DNA of 64,000 bases from Ricinus communis (lineage: Eukaryota; Streptophyta; Magnoliopsida; Malpighiales; Euphorbiaceae). The DNA is taken from positions 12,338,001 to 12,402,000 of the forward strand of contig NC_063257.1 in assembly GCF_019578655.1 (NCBI RefSeq). The letters are read 5' to 3'. Below are positions 24,103 to 36,248 of the stretch, piece by piece. A program made the translations under genes and the position numbers. Under the pieces are notes generated by a model. That model did not search any database and was not told the DNA's origin. It was given only the letters and a program-made list of their open reading frames with translations. Position 1 is the stretch's first letter, and every line of letters starts with the position of its first letter.

Positions 24103-24797
24103 TAATGGAAATTGAAACTTAGCCAATCATGCCAATCTGTACTTTGTTACAGCTGATCTTCAGCTAACTAGAGGAAAAAGACCAGAGAGTAGTACTATAT
24201 ATATATATATATATGATTATATGGAAATCAAAGAGCAGTTGTTTTGGTGTATTGCTACCTTTGCTGCAACTATACTTTGATTTAGTTTTGATGATTGAGT
24301 GATGAAAGGTATTGCTATTTTAAAGCCTGATTTTAATCTGTTGTTTGGATGCTTCATCAATTTTATAGTTTTAATTATCAGATTCTGAGTGAGGTAAGGT
24401 AAGAACAGGGGAATGCTAACCCCGTTTCGCTGGTAAAAGCTTGTTGACCTGTCAATATTGGCAAATGGAAAGTTCTTGGCTACTTCCTGTGTATTGCAAC
24501 CAAACCATAAATATGGAAGTCTAAACCTGTCAATGTGGAAAGATGAAAAATACTTAAGAAAATCATGCTTTCTAAATATTAAAAGAATGGAATGGAATGG
24601 AATGAAATAATGCTATTTTCTAAATCCTGAACAAAAGTAAATCTGATCAAAAATTTCTATGTAATGTTAATATTAGGAACATGTGACTGACAGTTGCTAT
24701 TGACTGACGGAATTCAGTTTTTACTGATAAACAGGATTCATAGTTTAGAAATTTTAGGACTTGATTATATATAAAGGGACTTTAAGAACTTAATTGT
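24103..24797. other. 3' flank of GDSL gene 1
   Basis: Likely 3' UTR for the first 150-250 bases, with a (TA)n run at about 24196-24214. No further gene. Confidence 0.4.
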
Positions 24798-25313
24798 AAA
24801 AAGACTTAATTGCTAAAAAAATCCTGAATTTTACATTTATTATCAGATCTAGCACGTAGTTTTAATTTTTTAATTTCAACACCATACTTTGACAGTGATT
24901 TCAATTATAGCATTTAATAAAATTATCTGTCAAATATGCTAGCTTGGCATGACCTCCGACAATAATAAAAAAGAACTGAGTCAACGTAGAGTTGTTGATT
25001 CGTTCCATTACTAAAATATTATTATTTAAGTATATAAATTATATTTTTTTCTTTTATTAACTTTAAAGTTTTATTAATTTTTATGTGTTTAAATGATAAT
25101 ATTTTAATAGTGAGGGTGCTGACTCAATTCCTCATTTTTATTGTTATTGCCGGAGTTCATGCCACGTCAACAAATTTTGTTGATAACTTCACCGGATGTT
25201 AAAATCGAAATCAATGTTAAAGTTTGATGCTAAAATTGAATATTTGAATAGTACATACTAGATTTGATAACAAGTGTAAAGTATATGATTCTTTTGACAT
25301 TAATTGTACTTTT
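24798..25313. repeat. Foldback (MITE-like) element
   Basis: The left arm (TTATTATCAGATCTAG at 24837, CTAGCTTGGCATGACCTCCG at 24939) returns reversed on the right (CCGGAGTTCATGCCACGTCA at 25150, CTAGATTTGATAACAAG at 25258). The arms are about 200 bp with a short AT-rich loop. No coding content. Confidence 0.65.
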
Positions 25314-26043
25314 AGAATTACTTATACCACTATTGGCAAAATTCATTATTAAGCTCCTGAACCTTTCTATTTTATTTTATTAAGAGCTTAAAATCTTAAT
25401 TTATTTTATTAAGCTCTTGCAGTTTTGTTTTAGTTTTATTAAAGACTTTTTATATATATTGTATAAGGCATTTATTTGTTTTATTGAGCTATTGTAAATT
25501 TATTTTTTCTTTGATTAAGAAATAAAAGTAAAAATAAAAGTATAAAAGCTTAATGAAAAAAATAAAAATTAAAAGACTCAATAAAATAAAAAAAATTTAA
25601 AAATTAGTGGAATTTAAATTCAAACTCAATCCGTTACTCCTTATAAAGTGATTATAACAAGAAGGATTAAAAGAAAAGATGAATTGTCCCAAACTCTAAA
25701 TGTTTTGTCTTAATTACCAAAGGTAGGCTTGTTGAATGTTCCCACCTATACACCAAACTGATAGATAATTGACACATATTTATTATTTTTAAATGATGGA
25801 GTATGGATCAATCATCAAATATCAAAGTATAAAACATCCATACATACATATCATCTTTCTATTATTTGTGGTGTATACACCAAGCTTAGGTAAGAACATC
25901 TTATTATTAAATTATTTTTCTTAATCCTAGGGATGAAATTGTCATTTATTAATCCTTAAAATAGTAGAGGCAAAAAGAAAATTAATTTTTTTAAAAAACA
26001 TTCTACAATTAAAAACACTAAACTTTTTTTATTAATTCTTTGA

Positions 26044-26080
<37 letters not shown>

Positions 26081-26181
26081 AAGAGATAAAAATATTTTGA
26101 TATGTGCTATTATATTTTAACATATAAAATTTTTGTATTAATTTATCTAATTATTTTTTATATATGAGATTTAAGCTTATA
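25314..26181. other. AT-rich spacer with a small inverted repeat
   Basis: Bases 25345-25420 (ATTAAGCTCCTGAACC and TTTATTTTATTAAGAGCTT) are loosely inverted at 25560-25610. A (TA)n run lies at 26047-26078. No gene. Confidence 0.4.
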
Positions 26182-27476
26182 TAAAGATGGTAGAGTCTTA
26201 TCCGAATCCAGAAATTTGACCCAACTCACCTAAAACTCGATCCGCCTAAATCTAAATTTTAATACAAAATTAAAGACTCAAACTCAAAATAATCAGAAAC
26301 TGAAATGACTCGGACCCGAAGAATCCGAGACCGAAATGATCTAAAATTGGAGTGATCCAAGTCCAAAACAGTAAAAAGACTGAAAAAAAAAATCCGAACC
26401 CAAAATGATCCAAGATACCTTTTAATTAAAATAAAAATAGTATTTTGGTAGCATTTAATTATTATGTAAAACTAGTTTTAATACTTATTTTTTTATTTCT
26501 AATTAGAATCTTAAAAATATTTTTTCTAATATTATCTCTAAATTTTTAATCTCTTAAAATTATTGCTTATAAATTGTTAATCATTAAATAAAATAATTAA
26601 CTTGAAATTTATATATATAATATCAAAAATTAAAAATATTAAGAAGTGATCCGATAAAGTAATTGAAGTTAAGAATCTTGTAACTTAGTTTAATTTTCAT
26701 TTAAATTTTTTTATAAAAAGATGAAATTATTTTATGTTATATTTATAAGAAAAATAATATTTGAGACTGAAAATAAAATTATACTTTGAGTAAAAAAATT
26801 ACATTATTAATATTAGGTTAAAAGTTAAGAAACTGAATTGATAATTAAATAATTTTAATATTGATACCATATTAAAATTAAATTATTTTAATTTACATTA
26901 CTTTCATAAATAAATTAAATAATTAAGTTAATTATTTTTAAAATTAATAAAACGTGTCTTCTCTTTTTTTTTTTTAATTTTTAAAGAAAAATACAAGAAA
27001 AATAAAAATAATAGTTCAACAAAGAGGCGATCATGCAGATATAAGGTAGAAGATGGTCCACCATAATATAGAAACTTAAACTTCAAATCTTCAACTAGAA
27101 AACTTTAAGGAAATTAAATATAAAGAAATTTATTGGATAAGATTCTAGAGATCAAAAAATAAAATCAAATAAATTAATCCAAAAATTAACCTAAACTCGA
27201 TAAACTAATATGAAAACTGACTTGAAATTCGAAGTAATTCGAACTAGATTTTATCTAAACCTGACTTGAATCAAATTCGTAATGATCCCTATGCAAAAAA
27301 AAAAAACCAGGGCTAAAAAGATCCGAACTCAAACCAATCTAAACTGGACTCAACCCAAACTTGGAACTAACAAAACCCGAAATTATCTGGATCCATGAAG
27401 ATATGGATCCGAAATAATTTTAAACCCAAAACAATCTTACCCGAACCCGACTCTATCCACCCGTTTGCCATCTCTA
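26182..27476. mobile_element. Non-autonomous hAT-like DNA transposon
   Basis: The right end reads, inverted, TAGAGATGGCAAACGGGTGG, which is hAT (Ac-like) in style. The left end TAAAGATGGTAGAGTC is a decayed partner. It is flanked by an 8-bp near-duplication AGCTTATA/AGCTTATG (26174-26181 and 27477-27484), the length expected for hAT. Near both ends are scattered 'ccgaaccc' and 'gatccgaa' motifs. The 1295 bp hold no transposase frame. Confidence 0.7.
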
Positions 27477-28040
27477 AGCTTATGTATAGTTTTATCACTT
27501 TTTTATTAATTTATTAACTAATAAATTATATTTATAATTAAAGAATAATTCTAATTCTAAAAATAATATTTTAATTAAATCTATAATATTATATTAACTA
27601 ATAAATTAGTTTTATAATTAGACAATGATTCTAATTTCAAATAGTAATATTTTTAATTTTTTAATTAATAAGTTAGTTTTCTAATTATACAATAATTTAT
27701 AATCCTAAAATGATAATAACATTGATTATATTTATAATACTAATTTACATAATACTAAAAACCAATTAATAAATATTTTTAAAATATTCTTATATTAAAA
27801 CACTAATAAAATCCTTTTCTTGAAACCAATATAATCTTAAAGTATTAAAAAATTAATAAAAAAATTTAAAATATTTAATTTATTATTATTTTTTAGAAAT
27901 ATCATAAATAATTATAAACTAATAATAAAAGTCCAAATCTTCTTTTTTTCATATCTCAATAACTATTAAAAAGTAATAAGTCGAAATCTATTTTTCTTTT
28001 CCATCTAATTCATTCGTGTCCTGCATAAATATAAGGTAGC
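27477..28040. other. AT-rich spacer
   Basis: Very AT-rich with repeated 'aattaataaattagttt' phrases. I see no gene or element end. Confidence 0.4.
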
Positions 28041-28438
28041 TGTAACGACCCGGAATCAAATCACAGGAAATATTGTTTGTTTTGGCCCTCACTAGTCTCA
28101 TATTTTTGTCCCCTTGGCGGATTCGAGAACTTTCAAGAAGTCACCCATCCTGGAATTTCCTCGAACCAAACACGTTTAGTTTTAGAGTTCCTAAAACCTC
28201 CACAGCCAAACAACCAAATGACATCTCATTTGATTAGTTCCAACTCTTTACATATATTTTATCAATCATTCTTCACCCTATTTTGATATGTAATTCAATT
28301 CATTCATGTAACTCCGTACCCTAGGTTGCTACTATTCTAAAAGCCTGCCAGAAGACACTCATTGTCTAGGCATTTTATCGTTGCCCCGACGTCCACTTCC
28401 CGCCTTCATCGAACCGTCCTCTAGGTCAGGCTATCACA
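28041..28438 (-). mobile_element. Cassandra-like solo LTR carrying 5S rRNA sequence
   Basis: A 398-bp unit starting TGTAACGACCC and ending CTATCACA on the plus strand, so TG...CA. Its reverse strand at 28127-28195 contains AATTCCAGGATGGGTGACTT, clearly derived from the internal promoter (C-box) of 5S rRNA. The neighbouring GAACTCTAAAACTAAACGTG matches the upstream 5S stretch GAACTCCGCAGTTAAGCGTG in degenerate form. Cassandra terminal-repeat retrotransposons in miniature are known to carry 5S-derived sequence in their LTRs. No second LTR, primer site or clear 5-bp duplication was found, so I call it a solo LTR. Confidence 0.75.
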
Positions 28439-28717
28439 ATAGATATTTTTCTTGTTCATAAAATCTAACTTTCTTCTCATCTAACTTATTCACGCAGTAT
28501 TTTGTTTAAAATTAACTCCGTGATATAATATTATTCATGATACTAATAAGAATACATCATCTCCATATATAAAATAACGAATCGAACCCCACACATTACA
28601 TTAGAAATAATAGCTCATACAAAGATCAAAGTAAACAAATTACAAGAAATAAGGACTAATCAAAACCCTCCTCTTGCAGAAACAATCATAATTAGATTAA
28701 GGAGTTGAATTTCCCCT
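28439..28717. other. 3' flank of GDSL gene 2
   Basis: AT-rich spacer including the likely 3' UTR of the minus-strand lipase gene. No other feature seen. Confidence 0.4.
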
Positions 28718-31008
28718 TCATAACATTGCCAGTTGTTGTATGTTAATGGGATAGGTGTATGATTGTGTTGTGTAGGTTGATTTAGCGAGCAATACATTTG
28801 CTAATTCAGTTGGATGAAAGGCATCCCAAAATAAGTATTTCCTTCGATCTTGGCAAGGCTGCTGAAGAGGAAGACATGTTATCTGGCCATTGTTCCTTCC
28901 CACTCCACAGCATCCTTTGTCTATCACTTCAAATCCTGTGCATACACAAAATATCTCATCACTTTCCAATGCATCTTAATGATAAATTTAATTAAGTTTA
29001 AATTAATTCATACTATAATTTGTTAAACAAATAGATAGTATCGTAGCATTTAATCAACTTGTTTTCTTTTACTAGAAATTAACTTTAAAATCTACTAATC
29101 AGGCCGAGCCTGATTGGTCTCGTCCCATTTGTGTAAAACGTGAAGAGTTGGGTATTTTTGTAACCGAGTAATTCATTGGCAGGAGTTATCACCCTTATAG
29201 TGAGTGATTTATAGAGAAAGAGGTACCCTATTATGTAATCTACAGATTTTTCTGACTATGTTTTAGAAAGACACAGCTAGAAAAGATAAAAAGAAAAACA
29301 AAATTGTAGAAAGTTGCATAGATAATTACCATAAGAGGAGCCATTGAGATATAGATCATTGGTACTTGTATAGGAATCAAGGTAAACAAACTTAGCTCCA
29401 GGAAGTTGGCCATTATTGAAACTTTGAACCAACTTGAAGAGTCCTGAATTGAAAAGTGAGATGGCCTTGTTTATATTTTCATTACATCTACTACTGTTGC
29501 CATTGTACCTTGCCAGCTGATAGGGTATGCACCCAATTGGCCCTACTGCTGTTACTATCACCTTGCGAGCCCCCAAAGCGTACAGTTGCTGAAAAATATT
29601 CATTAAAAACACTAAATCAGGTCTTCCAGGTAAACATGAATTAAGGACATGAAAATAGTTGATGGGTAAGTGGAAGTAATATTACCATTAGCTGACGATT
29701 GTAATCCTTAAGAAGTGCAGCAGCAAAAGCTTTGGTAGTGAAATCAGAGCTAGTGGTGTAGAAATTGGGCATGAAATAGTTGTTTAGGTAGTCATTACTT
29801 CCCATTCCAGAGTAGAAAATGCATTTGCTGAGATAGGTATTGAGTGAATTGGGATCCCTTCTGAAGAATCTCCTCATGTCTTGCACTGTATTAGCAAAGT
29901 TGGATACTTGTTGGTTCATGGATGTGTGATCTCCCTGCCAAAATAAAAACATGTATAAATATCTATAGGATGTGACCCTACATAATTAAATTTATTAGAA
30001 TCACATTAGTAATTTACGAGTCCAGTGATATTTAAATTCGGACACTCACTTTTAAAATAGTTTCATCTCAACACTAAATTAAGCACAAAATTAATATTGT
30101 TATAATTGTGACAAAAAAAGAACATTTTTTTTCTAAATATATTTATCAATTTCGAATCACCTTACTTAATTATATAAAATCATACATAGGGCATTTCCAA
30201 TTATATGATAGTGTTAAGATGAACTAGTACCAGATTGTTTCCAGTTTCATCCCTAATGCCAGCTGCTCCAGATGCATAATTCACTCCCCTCAGAATTGCA
30301 GGGCCTCTTGTTCTTGCAGATGGTGGAATGAAATTCCGAAATCCCAGAAGTTCAGCTGCAAAAAACAATTGTAATTTGTTAGTTGATATCTTCTTTCTCT
30401 GTATGTTATTATCATGAAGGCAAAAGAAGTAAAGTTCAATAATATGTTTGGTTGAAATTCATTAAAGAGTTCGTTTCATTTGAGAAAAAAAAATAAAAAT
30501 AAAAAAGTAAAATGTAAATGATAAAATTGAAAGAATTCATTTAGAAATTCTACTTATTTTATTAGAATTTAGTTTAGCTATAATCAATTCCACACAAATT
30601 TGATTATGTAGAATTTTAAACTAACTTTCACTTCATTTAAAGCATATAAACTTTAGATCTGCAAATAAATTTCGTAATTTTATAAATTTCAACTTAACAT
30701 AATGTATTTGCTTTATTCAACAAATATTCAATAATAATGATTTTAATTGTATTATTACCTAATGCATCGACATAGGTTCGACCATTAGTAAACCTGCCGG
30801 TGGTGCCTTGAGGAAAGTCTATACCGTAAGGCCTGTAATTTGCCCTAGCAAGTGTAACAATCCTGTTATTGTTACCATTGTCCACCAATGAGTCACCAAA
30901 GATGAAGAAACAGGGCACCTGTGACTCTTGTGGCTGTGTGTTAGCCCTATGGGTTACCCACATTATAACTAAAAAAACTAATAAAATCAACTCACTCTTG
31001 CTCCTCAT
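28718..31008 (-). CDS. GDSL esterase/lipase, secreted (second gene)
   Basis: Five exons on the minus strand join in frame: 31008-30759, 30355-30231, 29934-29686, 29588-29330 and 28935-28718, giving 366 residues. Residues 1-24 form a signal peptide ending THRANT. FFIFGDSLVDNGNNN has Ser40. GSNDYLNNY is the GxND block. WDAFHPTEL carries Asp332 and His335, so the catalytic set is complete. The sequence PYGIDFPQGTTGRFTNGRTY fits the large plant GDSL lipase group near At1g29670 and At5g45670; the substrate is unknown. The intron positions and phases (1, 0, 0, 1) equal those of the gene at 21161-24102. The two are therefore paralogues, tail-to-tail, about 4.6 kb apart, but their N-terminal and middle sequences differ clearly, so the split is old. 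Confidence 0.93.
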
Positions 31009-31100
31009 TTTGTTTTAGCAAGAACCTTCACCCCTCCTTTTCGAAGTGTTTTTTTTTTTTTTTTGGTTATGGACTGAAGGTACCCTTGGGTCGTGATGCA

Positions 31101-31109
31101 TTTTTATAG
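31101..31109 (-). promoter_or_regulatory. Likely TATA box of GDSL gene 2
   Basis: On the minus strand GGACTATAAAAATGC, about 95 bp before the ATG at 31008, is a good plant TATA box. A poly-T run (plus strand 31049-31066) lies in the leader. Confidence 0.55.
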
Positions 31110-31455
31110 TCCTCTTCTTCACCATTAATTGGGTTGGTTTTGCTATTATTGGGTTCATGTGCTATACAGGTTTTAAGCCATTGGACATTATGATAAAGAG
31201 TTCACAAAAAAAGAAAGTGGGGAAATACTTTTATTTGTGGGTCATGTGTTCCTTTGGCACTGCAGTTAAGATGAGAGGAACAATCTTGTGACGTATATTC
31301 GTATGTATAATAGGCCAACGTCCTTCCAACTCTCAACTGCTGTGCCTCTACATGTATATCCATAGAATTAATGGCTGCTCCCAACGCAAATTGTAAAGAT
31401 GCCTAAAACAAACTCACCTTCTCCTTCAACTAAAATTAAGCAGAAAAAGAATTTG
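31110..31455. other. Upstream region of GDSL gene 2
   Basis: Promoter-side DNA of the minus-strand gene. A 60-codon open frame on the minus strand (31202-31384) has no recognisable motif and is left out. Confidence 0.4.
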
Positions 31456-32645
31456 GACAAATATATATTTGGATATTTTGAACTTTACTCATTTAGTCAT
31501 TTTGACATCTTAACTTTCGATTTAACTTGATATATACTTCAATTTTCTTTTTGTTATATTTAAATACTTTTTGACATGACTCATTATTCAATGTTTCGAT
31601 ATGTATTATGAGTAGATACTTTAATGAAACAATGCATAGCTAAACACTTGTACTTGTACCAAATAATCAACTAGCACCTCATACTTCACTATTTATATAT
31701 TATATATACCTCTACTTGCTAAATTAACTATATACAAACACCGGAGTGCTGACTTGGCACATATATAATTCACAGTAGACTCAAAAAGTTAAAAAAAAAA
31801 TAGAGGCACGTCATCGTTATTGTAATAAAAATTCATCTAATCCTCATTTTTTCTACAATGTATCTTTTGATCTCTCTAAATATATTTTTTATTCCATGAC
31901 CCCTATAATTGTTTTCTAATATTTTTATATTTTTATAAAATAACATTTTTCCTTTTAATTTTTTTTTAAAGTATATTTATTTAGGTGTAGGATTTTGAAT
32001 AATAAGTTTATTTGTAGAAAACTAAATAGGATAACAAAATATTTCTTACTTGTTTGTTTACTTGTTTAATAATAAACACATTTTATTCAAATTTATACGT
32101 AAACAAATATAATATTGGAAAGTTCAAAGTGTTAAGAAAATAATTTAGAAAATATAAAATATTAAAAAACATTATAAGGATTAAAATTTTTTTTTATGTA
32201 AATTATAAAATAGTAAAAGATATTAAAAGGACCAAAAAAGATTTTGAAAAACTATTAGGATAAAATTAGATTCTTATTATAATAAAGCTGACTACGTCAG
32301 CTTTTTATTTATGATCTTTTGAGTATGCGTGAGTTACACGTATGTCAAGTCAGCACTCAAGTGTTTACATGTTACAAATTTAGCAAGTATAAATGTCTAA
32401 TAGGTAAATTATAAAGTATGATGCGCTAGTTGATTATTTCATAGAAGTACATATGTTTGGTGATGCATTTTGCCTACTTTAATATTATCATAAAATAAAG
32501 TTCAGATGTCTGTTAGGTTAAATCGAAATTAAAAATATGTAAGAGATTATAAAATAGAGTTTTAATGTTTATTAGGTTCAATCAAAAGATAACATGTTAA
32601 AGTGACTAAATAATCAAAGTTCAAGTGTCTAAATATGCATTATGG
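31456..32645. repeat. Long foldback element, about 1.2 kb
   Basis: The left arm 31456-31900 and right arm 32160-32645 are imperfect inverted copies. Paired phrases include TCATTTAGTCATTTTGACAT with AACATGTTAAAGTGACTAAA, and AATAATCAACTAGCACCTCA with TGCGCTAGTTGATTATTTCA. Matching sequence also occurs at 19447-19760. There is no coding content. Ends and duplication were not resolved. Confidence 0.65.
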
Positions 32646-33551
32646 ATTTATTGATGGTTAAAGTAACTAAGGGTGTGTTTGGAATTGTTGTTTGGTGTTT
32701 CTAATTTCTTATAAATTATTTTTTCAAACCTGATTTTTGGAAAAATATAAATTTACCTACTTGTAAAAATAATTTTCAAAATTTAAGAAATAATATAAAA
32801 TAAAAATTTAAGTTGGAAAAGCACTTTTCCAACCTTAATGCCAAATAGAGCTTAAATGCATTATGGATTAGTTGATGGTTTATATAACTCTACATTAAAT
32901 TTGAGGATTTTCTTTGGTTCAACTAATTCTAATAAAGCTAAGATGTTATATCAGATTTTACGGAAAATTGAAGTGTTCGTTAAGATAAATTAATCGTCAA
33001 AATATTAAAATGGCTAAAAGACTAAAATTTAGATATCTAAATATTCATTTTACTTATATTTTATTAATAACTTTTTCATTTAAGTTTAATTTTATCCATC
33101 ACTTTATTTTTTTTATTTATAAAAAGAAACTAAGAAATGATTAATGCTTTTTAGTTTTTTTTTTAAATAATTTCTTATTTAATTTCATGTAGAAATGTAA
33201 TGAGAGAGAAAAAATAGAAAAGAGATAAATTGTGGATATTGAAAAGTGAAAAGCCAATAAGAATGAAAAACATTAAGGAAAAAAATAGAAAAAATATAAA
33301 ACAAACATTTAGTGGTTTATTGAAAATAGATTCTATTTTTTAAATATTGTTTAAATAATTTTTTTAAAAAAAAAAGCAATTTTAACAAACACATTTTATT
33401 TTTTTATTTGAAAAAATAAATAAAAAACATAAAAAAAACAAACACCTTAAATGCTACGTTTTCAATTTTAGCCATTAAAATTCATTAGATGAACTAAAAT
33501 TAATAAATGAATAAAAATAAAAAAATAGAAAATAATGTATCAAATTAATAA
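32646..33551. other. AT-rich spacer with a possible small MITE
   Basis: TAAGGGTGTGTTTGG (about 32668) and CCAAATAGAGCTTA (about 32842) are imperfect inverted ends of the 'GTGTTTGG' kind common in plant MITEs, about 190 bp apart. The rest is AT-rich with no gene. Confidence 0.35.
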
Positions 33552-33911
33552 TTAAATTTTAAATAATATTTTATAGCATATATATATGATGATTACATAG
33601 CCCAATAACATGCTTACAATTATGATTCCAAATTGCAAAGTGAAAAGAGCATATGTATTAAAAAATGGTTGCAAACTAGTATTATAAATAGGATTAATTT
33701 GTTTGTACTCTAACAAAGAGGAGGGGCAATCAGGGATTGGCTGGTGGAGAAGCTTGCTGAGAGATAGTGCAGGTAAACTTGTTCTTTTGTTATTGCAGAA
33801 CCTTGGGCCGTCTTGCAAGTGAAATTCAGCAGCTGGTACTGGAAGTGGACTCTCTGGTTGTTTCATGTCCTGTGGCTGTTGCTTAAGCAAGGAGCATCTC
33901 AACGACTCCAT
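33552..33911 (-). CDS. Small unrecognised protein, possible membrane anchor
   Basis: 119 codons from ATG at 33911 (context GCACCATGG, good for a plant start) to a stop at 33552. An in-frame upstream ATG at 33983 would add 24 residues; I prefer 33911 for its context. The N-terminal 70 residues are polar and proline-rich (LLKQQPQDMKQPESPLPVPA) with coding-like base composition. Residues 95-115 (FGIIIVSMLLGYVIIIYICY) are strongly hydrophobic, like one membrane segment. The boundary near residue 71 coincides with a fall to AT-rich sequence, so the true exon may end there and the tail may be intron read-through. I do not recognise the family. Confidence 0.4.
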   Translation of the reverse strand: MESLRCSLLKQQPQDMKQPESPLPVPAAEFHLQDGPRFCNNKRTSLPALSLSKLLHQPIPDCPSSLLEYKQINPIYNTSLQPFFNTYALFTLQFGIIIVSMLLGYVIIIYICYKILFKI

Positions 33912-33989
33912 GGTGCTCTCCTTGAGGAAATGCTGGTGTTTGAACTGAAGGTGAAGCACGTGAGGGTAATAAATAGTAAACAAGCTTGC

Positions 33990-34230
33990 AGATTTAAGCT
34001 TTACTCTTGATTTGGGATGACCCGCCTCTGCAAATTAGAGGATGAACAATTAGGTAAACATGAAAGGACCTTAATTCTCTAGGTATTGGCCGGTCAAGAT
34101 TGATTTCTGTGTAAAAAGGACAAAAAAGGATAAAAACAAAGTCATGACTCGAACATTGGTACATTCCCTTCTATTAAGTGTCATTTGCCTTTGGACAAAA
34201 TGACACAATCCATCTTAACTTTAATACATA
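33990..34230. other. Upstream of the small ORF; no other feature
   Basis: Spacer between the small minus-strand ORF and the Helitron-like element. No motif recognised. Confidence 0.35.
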
Positions 34231-34938
34231 CTAGTAGTGATCCGTGCGATGCACGGTGCTATTATTATTTCGATTATAACATTAAATTGATAAATATAAT
34301 TTAAATTTTTTTAATATTTGATAATAATCTATCATATTTTAAAAAGTAATAACAAACTAACTATATTTAAATTTTTTAAAAAGATTTTAATTTTATTAAT
34401 ACAATAATATAAAATTATTTTAAAAATATTTATGAATTAATTTTAATATTCTATAAATTAATACTATCAATATAATTGATATTATTATTTTTTAAAATTA
34501 AATTTATTATATAATTAAAAATAAATTTATTATTGAATATAATATTAAAAATATGATTTAATAGGTTATTTTCTAAAATTAAAATTGTTATCTAATTACA
34601 AAACTAATATATTAGTTAATATAATATTAAAATATAATTAATATGTTATTTCTTAAAATAGAATTAGTAGTATTATCTTATTAGAAAACTATTTATCAGT
34701 TGATATAATATTAAAATATAATTAATTATATTATTTTTTAGGATTAGAGTCAGTGTTTAAGTAGGAAGATAACTTATGAATCAATGAATTAATAAATAAA
34801 TTATAAAATTGCACATAAATTTGAATCCCATGCATAAAGAATAAATACACATGTCAAAACAAAAATTTATATGTTAAAAATTAAATATACATATTAAAAA
34901 ATTTAGATATAAAAAATTAACATATATATATATATAGA
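34231..34938 (-). mobile_element. Helitron-like non-autonomous element
   Basis: On the minus strand the right terminus reads CCGTGCATCGCACGG, then ATCACTA, then CTAG, followed by T outside. That is a hairpin with a 6-bp GC-rich stem close to a CTRR end, the known 3' signature of Helitrons, inserted next to T. The other end is proposed at 34938, where the minus strand reads A then TCTATATATATATA, giving the A|TC start. The body is AT-rich and non-coding, 708 bp if both ends are right. The 3' end is well supported; the 5' end is an inference. A degenerate relative lies at about 43490-43990. Confidence 0.6.
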
Positions 34939-35604
34939 TTCAACAGGTGGTTATATATCAAGTTACTTTGATTTGATACAACATGTAGACAATAAGTCAT
35001 ATATATCAGGTCATAAATTTAATTTTTTGAAAAAAAATAATTAAATTCTTTCCATATTATACATGCTAACTGTATAATTATTGTATTTATAATACTCAAG
35101 TAATTTTATAATTATAATTTCTCAAATTAAATAATTGATATTTACTAAAAAGAGTATTTCTTTAATATGTATTGTTTATATTATAATAAGTTATTTAATT
35201 TATTATACTAATTTATATTTAAAAAATTAATTTCAAATTTAATAATAATATATTAATATTCTATATCACAAAATGATAAAATTAACATATACCATTTACA
35301 TATTCTCCTGAATAAAGCCAATAAACTACTGTAATACTATTGTTTTTGAAAAAATAAAAAAGTACCTATATTTTTTATAAGATTTATAGTTTTTTTTAAT
35401 TTCCATTTTTATTGTGTTAAAATTTTTAAAAAAATTAATATAGTAAAAATAATATTTTTTTATTGATTTTAATATATTAATTTTCATTTTTTTTTATTGT
35501 TAGAGCCCAATATGGCTTGTAAGCTTAGTCCAACTTTTGTTTTATTTTACCTGATCTATAGCATATGTGCATTGTTATAAAGCTTTTGTGCATTAACTTT
35601 TTGA
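34939..35604. other. AT-rich spacer
   Basis: No gene or repeat boundary recognised before the MULE terminal repeat at about 35605. Confidence 0.4.
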
Positions 35605-36248
35605 TTTAGTTACCAAATAATTCCTGAACTTTCAATTTCTCATTTTTAACTAATCGTTTCAAAAGTTGTATTTAAATACCCAAGCTTCTAATTTATCCAA
35701 TTTCACTACTCTGGCGGTATTTCAAATTAACCAGTGAGAGTTGCTTATGGGGCAGTCGAACCTAAAAAAGAGAATTGCTTTTATGAGTCAGCAAATAACT
35801 AAGTTGACTCATTAAAACGGTGTATTTTGAACTGAAAACATAAACAAATTACATGATTTCTATTGAACCCTAACTTCAACAAATACATAGAAAAGTTGAA
35901 ACTGAAAAGTGGGAGCTTATTTGCACTCGAGTGAAAATGTTGTTATGGTTCCCTAAGGTAACATTAGTCGTTCGATTGAAGCTTAGGGTTTTGTTGGTAT
36001 AGTGGTAATTGTTGGATCAAAAGCTAGGGTTTATGTAGGTATTGTGGTAGTTGTTGGATTCAAATCTGACATTCCATTGCTGACAACCACAGGTACGATC
36101 CATGTTACTTGCATTTTTAAATTTATTTTCTATTAATGAAACCAAGTAACTGGATTTTTGAAATTCTGGATTAAAAATATTTTAATAAAATTATTTGTAA
36201 AATAATAGTTAGTTGCATGCCTTAATATAGTTTATGTGATAATGCAAC

